From Nonlabens antarcticus (lineage in GTDB: Bacteria; Bacteroidota; Bacteroidia; Flavobacteriales; Flavobacteriaceae): a stretch of DNA of 64,000 nt. Under the pieces are notes generated by a model. That model was not told the origin of the DNA and searched no databases. It worked only from the letters and a program-made list of their open reading frames with translations. The stretch is from positions 124,001 to 188,000 of the forward strand of contig NZ_JADFCO010000062.1 in the NCBI RefSeq assembly GCF_015356755.1. Direction: 5' to 3'. Of the stretch, positions 16,493 to 26,200 are shown in pieces. Positions within the stretch are counted from its first letter, which is position 1, and every line of letters begins with the position of its first letter. The position numbers and the translations under genes are program-made.

Positions 16493-17024
16493 ATGCGGCG
16501 TAAATTGAGAAAATATTCCAGGCAGCATACAAGTTAGCAATAACCAACACAATTGCAAGAATTAAACCTGGTATCCTATAAATCTTCTTTTGAATTCCTA
16601 AGGCGATGAGCAAAGGCGTAAATGCTGTTAGAATTCTTAAAATCAAATAAACATTGCTGGAAATATTTATTTCTAATTCCGATTTTATGATGTTTAATAT
16701 GAAACGTAAAATAAGTACAAACATTAATAAAACCACAGCACCGAATAGAAGGGGGTCACGCCAGGCTTCTCGATCCTTTTCCAACCTTGGAGCCTGAGCG
16801 CTCTCTTCTTCTTTTTCATCAAGCCTCTTAAATTCTGACTCAGCAGGAAAAGTTTTATTATTTCCTACAATGAATCGCAGTTCAGGATGTTCTGAAATGG
16901 GTTTCATCTCCACCTCATTTGCTTCCCGAACCTTAAAATCCGGACGTAGCTTTTTGTCCATCATTTCTGTAACTGTAAAAGGCCCAAATTCGCGCAAGCC
17001 ATCGCCGTAATAATATCTATTCAT
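16491..17024 (-). CDS. GYF_2/DUF4339-like membrane protein
   Basis: 177 residues. The first 50 residues, YYYGDGLREFGPFTVTEM and the following LRPDFKVREAN, fit the GYF_2 (DUF4339) module, a short peptide-binding fold. A charged linker follows, then three hydrophobic segments at about 92-112, 124-142 and 148-170. It overlaps the end of the symporter gene upstream by 8 bases, and is the last gene of the four-gene overlapping operon that begins with the PIG-L deacetylase. Confidence 0.75.
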   Translation of the reverse strand: MNRYYYGDGLREFGPFTVTEMMDKKLRPDFKVREANEVEMKPISEHPELRFIVGNNKTFPAESEFKRLDEKEEESAQAPRLEKDREAWRDPLLFGAVVLLMFVLILRFILNIIKSELEINISSNVYLILRILTAFTPLLIALGIQKKIYRIPGLILAIVLVIANLYAAWNIFSIYAA

Positions 17025-18789
17025 TTAATACTGTTTTAGGAGTAGAGGGAAGAGAATCTTTAGGCGACTGAATTAATAAAGCAAGCCCCATAGTTAACAA
17101 GGCTCCCAGCGGATTCAACCATAAGAAAGGTAGGATTTTGATTCCGTTATCCTGCAAGTCAATTAAATAGCAAGCGATCACAACAACTTCTGAAATCAAT
17201 GCTGCAATAAAAATGGCTCGGCCTCTGATTTTTTTCAAATAGAAGGCAGTAAGAAAAATCCCGAGAATCGTACCGTAAAACAAGGAACCGATAATATTCA
17301 CCAACTGGATCAAATTATCAAATAAGGAGACCACACTTGCAAATACAATGGCGATTATACCCCACATTAAAGTGAACCACTTGCTCGCTATAACATAGTG
17401 ATCGTCTTCTTTCCCAGCACCGCTAAACCTCTTATAGATGTCAATTGTGGTGGTAGAAGAAAGAGCATTCAATTCTGAGGCGGTGGATGACATAGCGGCA
17501 CTGATAATTACCGCTAGAAGAAGACCTATCAAACCTTTAGGCAAGTGGTGCAAAATAAAATTGATAAATACAAAATCCTTGTCATTGGTCTCCGCCGTGG
17601 GATCTGCTTTTGTGATGAGATCTCTTGCGAGTTGTCTGTTTGATTCTTCTTGGCTTCTCAAAACTTTGAGCTCGTTGCTCAGTCTATTTGATTCGGCCGA
17701 AACTCCGTTCTCTAGTAATTTTCCATAGGCGATTTGCTTCTCTTGTTTCTCCTCGAGAATGGAAGCATGATTAGACTGTAAAGCCTGATAATCTCCAGAA
17801 TAGTCACTTTCAAGAACAGCTTTTTCTGCTGCTGGATTAAAGTTAAGTGGTGTGGAATTGAACTGGTAGAATACAAAAACCATCACACCTACCATCAATA
17901 TAAAGAACTGCATGGGAACTTTAAGCAACCCGTTAAAGAGTAGGCCGATCCGCATTTGCTTTACTGATTTTCCTGATAAGTAGCGTTGCACCTGCGATTG
18001 ATCTGTTCCAAAATAACTGAGCATTAAAAAACTGGCGCCAAAAATTGCCGTCCATACATTATAGCGATCGTCCAGAGAAAAATTGAAATCTAAAATCTTC
18101 ATCTTGTCGGCATTACCTGCCATAGTCAGCGCATTGTCAAAAGAAACGGTATCTGGTAATTGAGTGACTATAAGTACAAAAGCGGTGATCATACCCGCCA
18201 TAATAACGATCATTTGTTGCTTTTGAGTCACATTCACAGCCTTGGTACCTCCAGAAACGGTGTAGATAATAACTAATATTCCTATAACAATATTGAGGTA
18301 TTTGAGTTCCCAATTCAATACCGCACTCAAAATAATCGCCGGCGCATATATCGTGATTCCTGCAGCTAGGCCTCGCTGGATAAGGAATAGGATGGAGGCA
18401 AGTGACCTTGTTTTCACATCAAACCGCTGCTCCAGAAATTCGTAGGCGGTATAAACCTTAAGTTTATGATAGATGGGAATAAAAGTGACACAGATAATAA
18501 TGACCGCTATAGGCAGCCCAAAATAGAACTGGACGAACTCCATCCCGTCCGTATAGGCTTGACCAGGCGTACTCAAAAAAGTAATGGCACTAGCTTGTGT
18601 TGCCATGACAGATAAACCTACTGTCCACCATCGCGCATCACCGCCTTTTATATATTGCTCACTGGTCTGTTTTCCACGTGTTTTGTAAACCCCATACAGC
18701 ACGATAAATGCAAGCGTGGAGGCAAGTATAAACCAGTCGACAATGGATAATTCCCCCAGGCTACCTGAGAACCAATCAACTATTCCCAT
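17017..18789 (-). CDS. Sodium:solute symporter (SSS family) with a coiled-coil insertion
   Basis: 590 residues, about 13 membrane segments. SSS signatures include the N-terminal TRGKQTSEQYIKGG, QASAITFLSTPGQAY (sodium and substrate region), and YTVSGGTKAVNVTQ. Between about residues 305 and 400 a charged helical stretch (ILEEKQEKQIAYGKLLENG, ELKVLRSQEESNRQL) interrupts the membrane core; it looks like an extramembrane coiled coil of about 80 residues, and explains the extra length over the usual 500-550. Substrate unknown. It overlaps a 44-residue membrane protein gene at its start and the GYF-like gene at its end. Confidence 0.9.
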   Translation of the reverse strand: MGIVDWFSGSLGELSIVDWFILASTLAFIVLYGVYKTRGKQTSEQYIKGGDARWWTVGLSVMATQASAITFLSTPGQAYTDGMEFVQFYFGLPIAVIIICVTFIPIYHKLKVYTAYEFLEQRFDVKTRSLASILFLIQRGLAAGITIYAPAIILSAVLNWELKYLNIVIGILVIIYTVSGGTKAVNVTQKQQMIVIMAGMITAFVLIVTQLPDTVSFDNALTMAGNADKMKILDFNFSLDDRYNVWTAIFGASFLMLSYFGTDQSQVQRYLSGKSVKQMRIGLLFNGLLKVPMQFFILMVGVMVFVFYQFNSTPLNFNPAAEKAVLESDYSGDYQALQSNHASILEEKQEKQIAYGKLLENGVSAESNRLSNELKVLRSQEESNRQLARDLITKADPTAETNDKDFVFINFILHHLPKGLIGLLLAVIISAAMSSTASELNALSSTTTIDIYKRFSGAGKEDDHYVIASKWFTLMWGIIAIVFASVVSLFDNLIQLVNIIGSLFYGTILGIFLTAFYLKKIRGRAIFIAALISEVVVIACYLIDLQDNGIKILPFLWLNPLGALLTMGLALLIQSPKDSLPSTPKTVLNE

Positions 18790-18910
18790 AAACCGAGCTT
18801 ATTATATAGAATGCAACGGCAAACAATAGGTTAGCGACAGCTATGAGAATGTAGAAATACATCCACTTTTTAGAACTTTTGATCTTGTTTTCTTTCAAGG
18901 TTGGCTTCAT
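18776..18910 (-). CDS. Small single-span membrane protein, probable symporter partner
   Basis: 44 residues, hidden by overlaps: its ATG lies inside the last 14 codons of the PIG-L gene (41-base overlap) and its TGA lies 14 bases into the symporter gene. The first 15 residues are strongly basic (MKPTLKENKIKSSKK), followed by one hydrophobic helix starting WMYFYILIAVANLLF. This basic-in, single- or few-span layout is like the small partner subunits of some SSS transporters (for example DUF4212 or YhdT-type proteins, named only as analogies). Basis is reading frame, overlap geometry and composition; no search was possible. Confidence 0.7.
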   Translation of the reverse strand: MKPTLKENKIKSSKKWMYFYILIAVANLLFAVAFYIISSVYGNS

Positions 18911-21413
18911 TTTTACTTAAACTAATCATATTTGCGAGCAGCTTATAAGCTCCAGAAACTCCAGCAGGCAATTCTCTAAATAGACTTAAACCTGTATAAA
19001 CCACGTGACCTTTACCATATGGAGCAACCAGCAAACTTCCTTTTGTTTGAGCCTCACCCTTATCGTTCATTCCTAAGATAGGAGTGAAGGCAGCATCCCA
19101 CTTTTCAGGGAAATACAATCCACGTTCTTGAACCCAGCCTTTAAAATCATTTTCGGTAATTTTATTGGGTGACTGGAGCACCTTATGTTCGGGATTTAAA
19201 AAGGTTACCGCGGCGTTTTCATCAGTAACCCGCTTCCGCGAAAGCGTAATTGACAACGGTCCCAGTGCATCATTAGGAATCCCACGGTCTGTATTGTATT
19301 GCATTATAAGTGTACCGCCGTTTTTCACGTAAGCGTCAAATCTATTTTGAAGGTTTGCCATCGCTTCTGGCTCTACATTAAACGCCCTAATTCCCACCAC
19401 AACAGCGTCATATTTACTTAAGTCTGCGGGAACTTCGCTAGGCTCAAACTTGAAAACCTTACTACCTATGGCTTCAATGGCCTGAGCAACCTCGTCACCA
19501 GCGCCGTTGATATACGCGACTGTTTGAGCAAAATTGGTCAACCCTGGATTAACAATCTTAGCGCTAGCTGCTTTTACCAACTGTTGATTTGGGATGTGGT
19601 TATAATCAATGAGAATTACTTCTGAAGTAAACTTTTGATCATCAATTCTAGCAACTATGTCCAGCTCGCCTTGAGAAGAACCATAAGGTGCCGTAATGTA
19701 AAAGTGCTCTGTAGTTTGTTGTCCTTTTTGTAGATCTTTTGGTATTCTCTCTACAATCTGGTTTTCCCAATCGTCTGGAACGCTTCCATATATTTTTAAA
19801 CCTTTGATATCTTTGTAGGCCTTAATAGTGACATTGATCGTTTTAGATTCATCATCACTAAAAACATACACCGGGTTCTCGATAGAGATTGAAACTGCCG
19901 GAACCACCATAAAAGGTTCATAAACTTCGCCTCGCACACGATCTGTGGTTTTATAAATAACAGGCAATGACATTTCAATTTTCTGATTGCCAAAATTTAA
20001 GATCAATGGTACTTGAAAGGCAGCATTTGCCTCAGGTAAACCTATCAAGTTAGGATCATTAACGGTGTACATTCCCACGGTGCCCTCTTCCTCTAAATAA
20101 TACGGATTTGTAGCTTTTGCATCTTCAGCAATTTTAAGCGTTCCAGTTATCGTTATTGATTTATTTTTTGTCAGTGATCCTTTGGACTCTTTAAAGGAAA
20201 CGGCTGCATTATTATTAAGTTGAAAATCCAATTGATCCAGCGCGCGGTTTGCAATTTCCACATTTAATTTTACTGATTCTCCAGGCGTTGCGTATGCTTG
20301 GGAAACATATGCCTTTGCATAAAGCCCGATAATATCTTCAACGATTCCATCGACTTCTGCCCGTTTTATACTTTTCCAATACCCTGAGTTCAAAGTATCG
20401 ATTTCATTTCTTAATTCTAGCAACCCTTTCAGACTGCTAGATGGGTTTTTAAAGTCATAAGCAGACTGTACCTTTTCCAGTTGCGCTAATACTTTTTTCC
20501 CATCATCAACACGTGTCCAGGTTGTATTGATCCCAGAAAACGGATCTGATTTATCGGTAGGTCGGGTTCCTTTTAAAAACTCCAGGTATTCTGTTGACGA
20601 CCCACGAGATCCGCTGGAACCAAATCCTTGAGACTGGTGTCTGCTTCGGCTCAATGCAGCAATTTCACCTATAGAGTAACCGCTATAATTTAAATAATCA
20701 CCATCTTCTAGTTCTAATAAGTTGGTTTTGTCCGCTTTCGCGAAAGCGTCCTCGCTGCCATAAAACCACCAGCTGGTATTAAAGAATAAACGCTCCGGCT
20801 TCCAGGTGTCCACATATTTTAATTGTGCGGGAAAAGCATTTTTGTCATTTACAAGGTCAAATGCCTCAACACTTAAAATGGCACTGCTGGTGTGATGACC
20901 GTGGGTTTCCCCTGCGGTTCTATGATCAAATCTATTAATGATAATATCTGGTTGAAACTTGCGGATCACCTGAACTACATCAGAAAGTACCTCATTACGA
21001 TCCCAAATCTCTAGGGTTTCCTCTGGGTCCTTAGAATACCCGAAGTCATTTGCCCGAGTGAAAAACTGCTCGCCGCCATCGATATTGCGGGCTTCCAGTA
21101 ATTCTTGTGTTCTGATCATTCCCAGTTGTTCCCTTAATTGTGGTCCCACGAGGTTCTGACCACCATCACCACGAGTAAGTGACAAATAAGCCGTACGCGC
21201 CATTTTCTTATTGTCCAGCCAGCCGATTAGCTTGGTATTTTCATCATCAGGATGCGCCGCAATAAAAAGCGCCGACCCTAGAAAACCCAACTTCTCGATC
21301 TTGTGATAAATCTCTGAACTGCTGGTAGGCCTATCGCCCAGTCGGTTTTCCTGTGCCACAGACGTTGCTATAATAAAACAAGCAACTAACAGTGAAAGAA
21401 CGTATTTTTTCAT
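18870..21413 (-). CDS. PIG-L family deacetylase with C-terminal ThuA/glutamine amidotransferase-like domain
   Basis: 847 residues. Signal peptide to about residue 20 (SVAQ). The zinc motif AHPDDE lies near residue 53, with HGHHTSSA as the third zinc ligand near 175, typical of GlcNAc-type PIG-L deacetylases. A central beta-sandwich region (about 370-640) contains NEW3-like repeats. The last 220 residues, VGIRAFN, NGGTLIMQYNT and GKGHVVYTGLSLFRELPAG, fit a ThuA-like flavodoxin/amidotransferase fold. Probably periplasmic or surface, acting on an N-acetylated sugar, and coupled to the downstream symporter. Palindrome copies occur at 20733 (AFAKA) and, degenerate, at 19231. Confidence 0.88.
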   Translation of the reverse strand: MKKYVLSLLVACFIIATSVAQENRLGDRPTSSSEIYHKIEKLGFLGSALFIAAHPDDENTKLIGWLDNKKMARTAYLSLTRGDGGQNLVGPQLREQLGMIRTQELLEARNIDGGEQFFTRANDFGYSKDPEETLEIWDRNEVLSDVVQVIRKFQPDIIINRFDHRTAGETHGHHTSSAILSVEAFDLVNDKNAFPAQLKYVDTWKPERLFFNTSWWFYGSEDAFAKADKTNLLELEDGDYLNYSGYSIGEIAALSRSRHQSQGFGSSGSRGSSTEYLEFLKGTRPTDKSDPFSGINTTWTRVDDGKKVLAQLEKVQSAYDFKNPSSSLKGLLELRNEIDTLNSGYWKSIKRAEVDGIVEDIIGLYAKAYVSQAYATPGESVKLNVEIANRALDQLDFQLNNNAAVSFKESKGSLTKNKSITITGTLKIAEDAKATNPYYLEEEGTVGMYTVNDPNLIGLPEANAAFQVPLILNFGNQKIEMSLPVIYKTTDRVRGEVYEPFMVVPAVSISIENPVYVFSDDESKTINVTIKAYKDIKGLKIYGSVPDDWENQIVERIPKDLQKGQQTTEHFYITAPYGSSQGELDIVARIDDQKFTSEVILIDYNHIPNQQLVKAASAKIVNPGLTNFAQTVAYINGAGDEVAQAIEAIGSKVFKFEPSEVPADLSKYDAVVVGIRAFNVEPEAMANLQNRFDAYVKNGGTLIMQYNTDRGIPNDALGPLSITLSRKRVTDENAAVTFLNPEHKVLQSPNKITENDFKGWVQERGLYFPEKWDAAFTPILGMNDKGEAQTKGSLLVAPYGKGHVVYTGLSLFRELPAGVSGAYKLLANMISLSKNEANLERKQDQKF
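20733..20748. repeat. Palindrome copy 6 (in PIG-L gene)
   Basis: Perfect 16 bases, read as AFAKA on the minus strand. Confidence 0.95.
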
Positions 21414-21478
21414 AGGTGGTGAAGATAGAATTTTTGAATCGGAATGTTTTAATGGTATACGGAAACTAGGAGACGATA

Positions 21479-21895
21479 TTAAGGCCTCTGTTTGAGGTAA
21501 GTTAGTGGAGTTTGAATGGAGAGCCTACTGCTTTTGTAGTCTTTGAAGTTTCGGGTAATTACTATAGAAATATCTTTGTTCGCGGCTGCTGCAAAATTTT
21601 GTAAAGCGTCTTCGAAATCTTTGAAACTAGAATTAAGAGCGTCAATCACAGTGATTTTATTTATTTCAACAAGATCGATGACTTCCAATAATTTTAAAAA
21701 ACTCTTTACAATGTTTTCGTGAGAATGAATTTTCCTTAATACATAGTGAGCATTGGAGAGGATAACGGGACTAGTATACCCCTTAATAACCCCAGTTTTA
21801 CAAAGCTCATAAATCTTAGCTGCATCATCTGAAAATGGTTGACGATTGAGCAGAAAATCAAGCATAACGTCATTGTCTATTAGTACGTGATCCAT
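21479..21895 (-). CDS. PIN-domain toxin (VapC-like)
   Basis: 138 residues. The PIN fold is marked by VLIDNDVMLDFLLNR near the N terminus (first acidic residue), PVILSNAHYVLRK, and ALNSSFKDFEDALQNFAA with ITRNFKDY near the C terminus, giving the expected acidic quartet. Such toxins are ribonucleases acting on tRNA, rRNA or mRNA; the target is unknown. It begins 2 bases after the DUF6364 antitoxin gene and has the short tail typical of the PIN_3 group. Confidence 0.88.
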   Translation of the reverse strand: MDHVLIDNDVMLDFLLNRQPFSDDAAKIYELCKTGVIKGYTSPVILSNAHYVLRKIHSHENIVKSFLKLLEVIDLVEINKITVIDALNSSFKDFEDALQNFAAAANKDISIVITRNFKDYKSSRLSIQTPLTYLKQRP

Positions 21896-21897
21896 AC

Positions 21898-22164
21898 CTA
21901 CAAATATTTCTTTTCCAGTTCTTCTTGCAAAATCTTTTTATAGTCGTAATCAAAACCTGAACATTTAGGTGGTGTGAGAGCGCCTTTCAATGAATCTACC
22001 CAAGGACTCAATTCATCTTCTTCAATAGAAATCTGTTTCTTTCCCGAGATGTGTTTCAAATAATTCTCCACCAGTTTACTCAAACTTTGATTTTGTTCTT
22101 TGGCAAACACTTTGGCCATTTCAATGACGTCCTTTTTAATGCTTAACGTAAGTTTTGTGTTCAT
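21898..22164 (-). CDS. DUF6364 antitoxin
   Basis: 88 residues. The N terminus TKLTLSIKKDVIEMAKVFAKEQNQSLSKLVENYL is a ribbon-helix-helix-type DNA-binding segment as in DUF6364 antitoxins; the C-terminal half, with SLKGALTPPK, probably wraps the PIN toxin. Placed directly upstream of the toxin gene on the same strand, in the classic antitoxin-first order. It likely represses its own promoter through the repeat at 22182-22217. Confidence 0.88.
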   Translation of the reverse strand: MNTKLTLSIKKDVIEMAKVFAKEQNQSLSKLVENYLKHISGKKQISIEEDELSPWVDSLKGALTPPKCSGFDYDYKKILQEELEKKYL

Positions 22165-22181
22165 CCTGAAGATCTTAAATA

Positions 22182-22217
22182 GTTATACGTAGTAAATATA
22201 ATAAAAAGATACGTAAC
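22182..22217. promoter_or_regulatory. Candidate operator of the toxin-antitoxin operon
   Basis: GTTATACGTA (22182-22191) and TACGTAAC (22210-22217) form an imperfect inverted repeat just upstream of the antitoxin start (22164). Autoregulation is inferred from family behaviour. Confidence 0.4.
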
Positions 22218-22223
22218 AGATTT

Positions 22224-22997
22224 CTAATCAATTGGTATGTTGCGGTGCTTTCCGCTTAAAATGAGGAACAAACCATAACACATCATTCCAAAAGCAACAA
22301 TACCCATGAAGACTGCTCCATAAGTCGCATCCATAAAGGCAAAAGCAGCATCAGCACCTTTCGGTAAGTTTTCCATATCATAGTAAGCAGATCGGGCCAA
22401 TACATAAGCAAAAACACCAAAAACAATCCCACGACAGAATCTACCGAAGCGACCTAATCCCATCAACCATTTGTACTGTAATGTGGTCAGGTTATCAGGC
22501 AGCGTCATTTTATTCATCATGTCAGAAAAAGAGATCCACCACTCATTTATAGCACTAACTGCCAGTCCTATGGCTATTATGTAAACTAAAATTTTCCCAT
22601 AAATTGATTGTAATACCATCAATTTAAAGTTGGAATCACTGTTGCTTTGGGCTCCTAAAAGTATCGTGATACAAGTGAACAGTAAAAGACAATATCCTAA
22701 GCCATTGATAAGATAGGCTGCTCTTCTAAAATTAGGTTTGTTTTTAGACCCATCATAATCTCTATTATTAAAGGTGAGATAGACGCGAGAGAAAATGTAA
22801 CCGATTAGTCCTATGGATACTGCTAGCAATAAAAACCACCCAAAAGATAAACCATAAATCCATTGAATGACTTCCTTTTCATTTTTCAGAGTATAAGTTA
22901 GATTACACGCTGTTATAAATGACATGAAGCCTATCAGAAAGAAGACGATGCCTTTTGTGGCGATTCCTACTCTTGCAAAACGTCTGGAATTTTTCAA
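22224..22997 (-). CDS. DUF1206 membrane protein
   Basis: 257 residues with six hydrophobic segments arranged as three pairs. Each repeat opens with an R-x-G/A-x-x-(A/T)-K/R-G-x-V/I-F signature: FARVGIATKGIVFFLIG, RRAAYLINGLGYCLLL and GRFGRFCRGIVFGVFA, the third being the clearest. Function unknown in the family. Ends with NIPID. Transcribed away from icmF. Confidence 0.88.
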   Translation of the reverse strand: MKNSRRFARVGIATKGIVFFLIGFMSFITACNLTYTLKNEKEVIQWIYGLSFGWFLLLAVSIGLIGYIFSRVYLTFNNRDYDGSKNKPNFRRAAYLINGLGYCLLLFTCITILLGAQSNSDSNFKLMVLQSIYGKILVYIIAIGLAVSAINEWWISFSDMMNKMTLPDNLTTLQYKWLMGLGRFGRFCRGIVFGVFAYVLARSAYYDMENLPKGADAAFAFMDATYGAVFMGIVAFGMMCYGLFLILSGKHRNIPID

Positions 22998-23173
22998 TAA
23001 TTGGTTTTAGAAGAACTGTCGCGCAAAGATAATAGTGACGCACATAGGATGAAACCCTTTATCAAAAGGTTATACTAATTGTTCAAATTAATACTTAGGC
23101 TTACAAATCTTTTTAAAATCTAATTCTATTAGAAGTTTAAAATAGCATTGGCAATCGTACGCTATCGTTTTCG

Positions 23174-23181
23174 TAATTTTG
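23174..23181 (+). promoter_or_regulatory. -7 promoter element of icmF
   Basis: TAATTTTG, matching TAnnTTTG, 33 bases upstream of the icmF start. A TTG at 23148-23150 is too distant to be a standard -33 box. Confidence 0.5.
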
Positions 23182-23206
23182 CAACATATAAAATAAGGAT
23201 ATCGCA

Positions 23207-26200
23207 ATGCAGGATCAGACCCCATATACTCCAAAAAATAAAGTAAGAATTGTAACCGCAGCCAGTCTATTTGATGGTCATGATGCCGCTATAAATATTA
23301 TGCGCCGCATCATTCAATCTACGGGTTGTGAGGTGATTCATTTAGGCCACGACCGCAGCGTTGAAGAGGTTGTAAATACAGCAATTCAAGAAGATGCAAG
23401 CGGTATTGCGATGACTTCTTATCAAGGTGGTCACACCGAATATTTCAAGTATATGCGCGATCTTCTGGTGGAGAAAGGCGCTGGGCACATCAAGATTTTT
23501 GGTGGCGGTGGCGGTGTCATCCTTCCATCAGAAATTAAGGAATTGATGGATTATGGAATCACCAGGATTTACGCGCCAGATGATGGACGTGAGATGGGAC
23601 TCCAGGGAATGATCAATGATCTAGTAGAGCAGTGTGATGTGGAGGTTCCCCCATTTCCTGTAAAGGAATCAAAAGACAAGGACGCGAAAGCGAAATTAAA
23701 TGGAGAATTGCTGGAAAATCACGTACCCACCATTGCCCGATTGATCTCTCTAGCAGAAAACCGTCACGAGGACTACGTAAAACACTTTGCAGAAGCCGAT
23801 AAAACTGAAATCCAAGCGCCAGTGCTAGGAATTACTGGAACGGGTGGGTCTGGAAAATCATCTCTCGTTGATGAACTGATCCGAAGATTCCTAGTCGATT
23901 TCCCAGAAAAAAATATTGGGGTAATTTCAGTCGATCCTTCAAAAAGAAAAACGGGAGGCGCATTGTTGGGAGATAGAATACGCATGAATGCGATTAATAA
24001 CGACCGCGTTTATATGCGATCTCTAGCAACACGTCAATCAAATCTTGCTCTTTCTAAACACGTGCAGGAAGCTGTTGACGTTCTGAAAGCAGCAGATTAT
24101 GACCTTATCATTCTAGAAACAAGCGGGATAGGGCAGAGTGATACAGAGATTATGGACCATAGCGATGTGGCTTTATATGTGATGACACCAGAATTTGGTG
24201 CTGCAACTCAGTTGGAAAAAATCGATATGTTAGATTTTGCTGACGTGGTTGCCATCAACAAATTTGACAAACGTGGTTCGCTAGACGCTTTGCGTGACGT
24301 TAAAAAACAATATCAGCGCAATCATAATCTGTGGGAGACAGATCCTGATACACTTCCTGTTTATGGAACTATTGCAAGTCAGTTCAACGATCCGGGAATG
24401 AATGCGTTGTATGAAGCATTGATGGGAGAAATCACTACAAAAACCCATGCCGATTTCAGTTCCACCAACAAACTGAACACCGTTCAAAGCGAGAAAATAT
24501 TTGTAATTCCACCAGCGAGAACACGCTATTTAAGTGAGATTGCAGAAAGCAATAGATCCTACGATCAAACAGCAGAAGTACAGTCAGAGGTTGCTCAAAA
24601 GCTATTTGGAATTTATAAAACAATCCAAGCGGTTCTTGATAATTCTGAATTTAGAATGGAGAATTCAGAAATGCTGACCGATAAAGGTCTCAATGAAGAA
24701 GCAATACTTTCTTCTCTTAGAGAAGATGTTCGCAGGACAGATGGAATTGAAGCTGATGAGCAGTTTTTAGATTTACTTATCGCTCAATTCAATAAAACCT
24801 TAAAAGACCTTGATCCCTACAACTGGGAAGTTATCTTCGGTTGGGGAGAAAAAGTGAATAAATACAAACAACCTATTTACGAATTCCAAGTTCGCGATAA
24901 GGTTATCAAAATAGAAACCCACACAGAATCTCTTTCTCATAAGCAGATTCCAAAGGTAGCGATGCCTAAATACAGCGCTTGGGGTGATATTTTAAAGTGG
25001 TGTCTGCAGGAAAATGTTCCCGGTGAATATCCATATACCGCAGGATTGTACCCATTCAAACGTCAGGGTGAAGATCCTACTAGAATGTTTGCTGGTGAGG
25101 GTGGACCGGAACGTACAAATAAGCGATTCCATTACGTAAGTCTGGGCATGCCTGCAAAACGTCTGAGTACGGCTTTTGATAGTGTAACTTTATACGGGAA
25201 CGATCCTGGATTGCGACCAGATATTTATGGGAAAATTGGTAATGCAGGAGTAAGTATCTGCTGTCTTGATGATGCTAAAAAACTGTATTCTGGTTTTGAT
25301 TTGTCTCATGCAATGACTTCCGTTTCTATGACGATTAATGGGCCAGCGCCCATGTTGTTAGGTTTCTTCATGAATGCCGCAATTGATCAGAACTGTGAAC
25401 GATTTATTACAGAAAATGAACTGGGCGACAAGGTAGAAGCAAAGCTTAAAGAGGTTTATGACGATCACGATGTAGAACGCCCTTCCTATCTAAATGCAGA
25501 TGGCGAAAAAGTCATTTCAAAAAACGGCAAAGTCGACACTTCTAAATTGCCAGAAGGAAATGATGGGTTGGGGTTGATGCTATTAGGTTTAACAGGTGAT
25601 CAAATCCTAGAACCATCAGATTATGCCAAAATCAAAGCGGAAACCCTAGCACAGGTTCGTGGGACCGTTCAAGCCGATATTTTAAAAGAAGATCAGGCAC
25701 AAAACACCTGCATATTCTCTACTGAATTTGCTCTGCGGTTAATGGGTGACGTTCAGCAGTATTTTATTGAGGAAAAAGTACGCAACTTTTATAGTGTTTC
25801 TATTTCAGGATATCACATTGCAGAGGCGGGAGCAAACCCGATTACCCAACTAGCATTCACGCTAGCAAATGGTTTCACTTATGTAGAATACTATTTGAGC
25901 AGAGGAATGGACATCAATAAATTCGGTCCTAACTTAAGTTTCTTCTTTTCTAATGGTGTAGATCCAGAATATTCTGTGATCGGTCGTGTGGCGAGGAAAA
26001 TTTGGTCTAAAGCGTTGAAACATAAATACGGTGCGAATTCCAGAGCACAGATGTTGAAATACCACATTCAGACTAGTGGTAGATCACTGCACGCTCAGGA
26101 AATTGATTTTAACGACATTAGAACCACGTTGCAGGCGTTGTACGCGATTTATGACAATTGTAATTCGCTACACACAAACGCTTACGATGAAGCAATCACG

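Noticed and set aside
23000-23206. Cobalamin riboswitch upstream of icmF
   Set aside because: No B12-box-like sequence was seen in the short leader.
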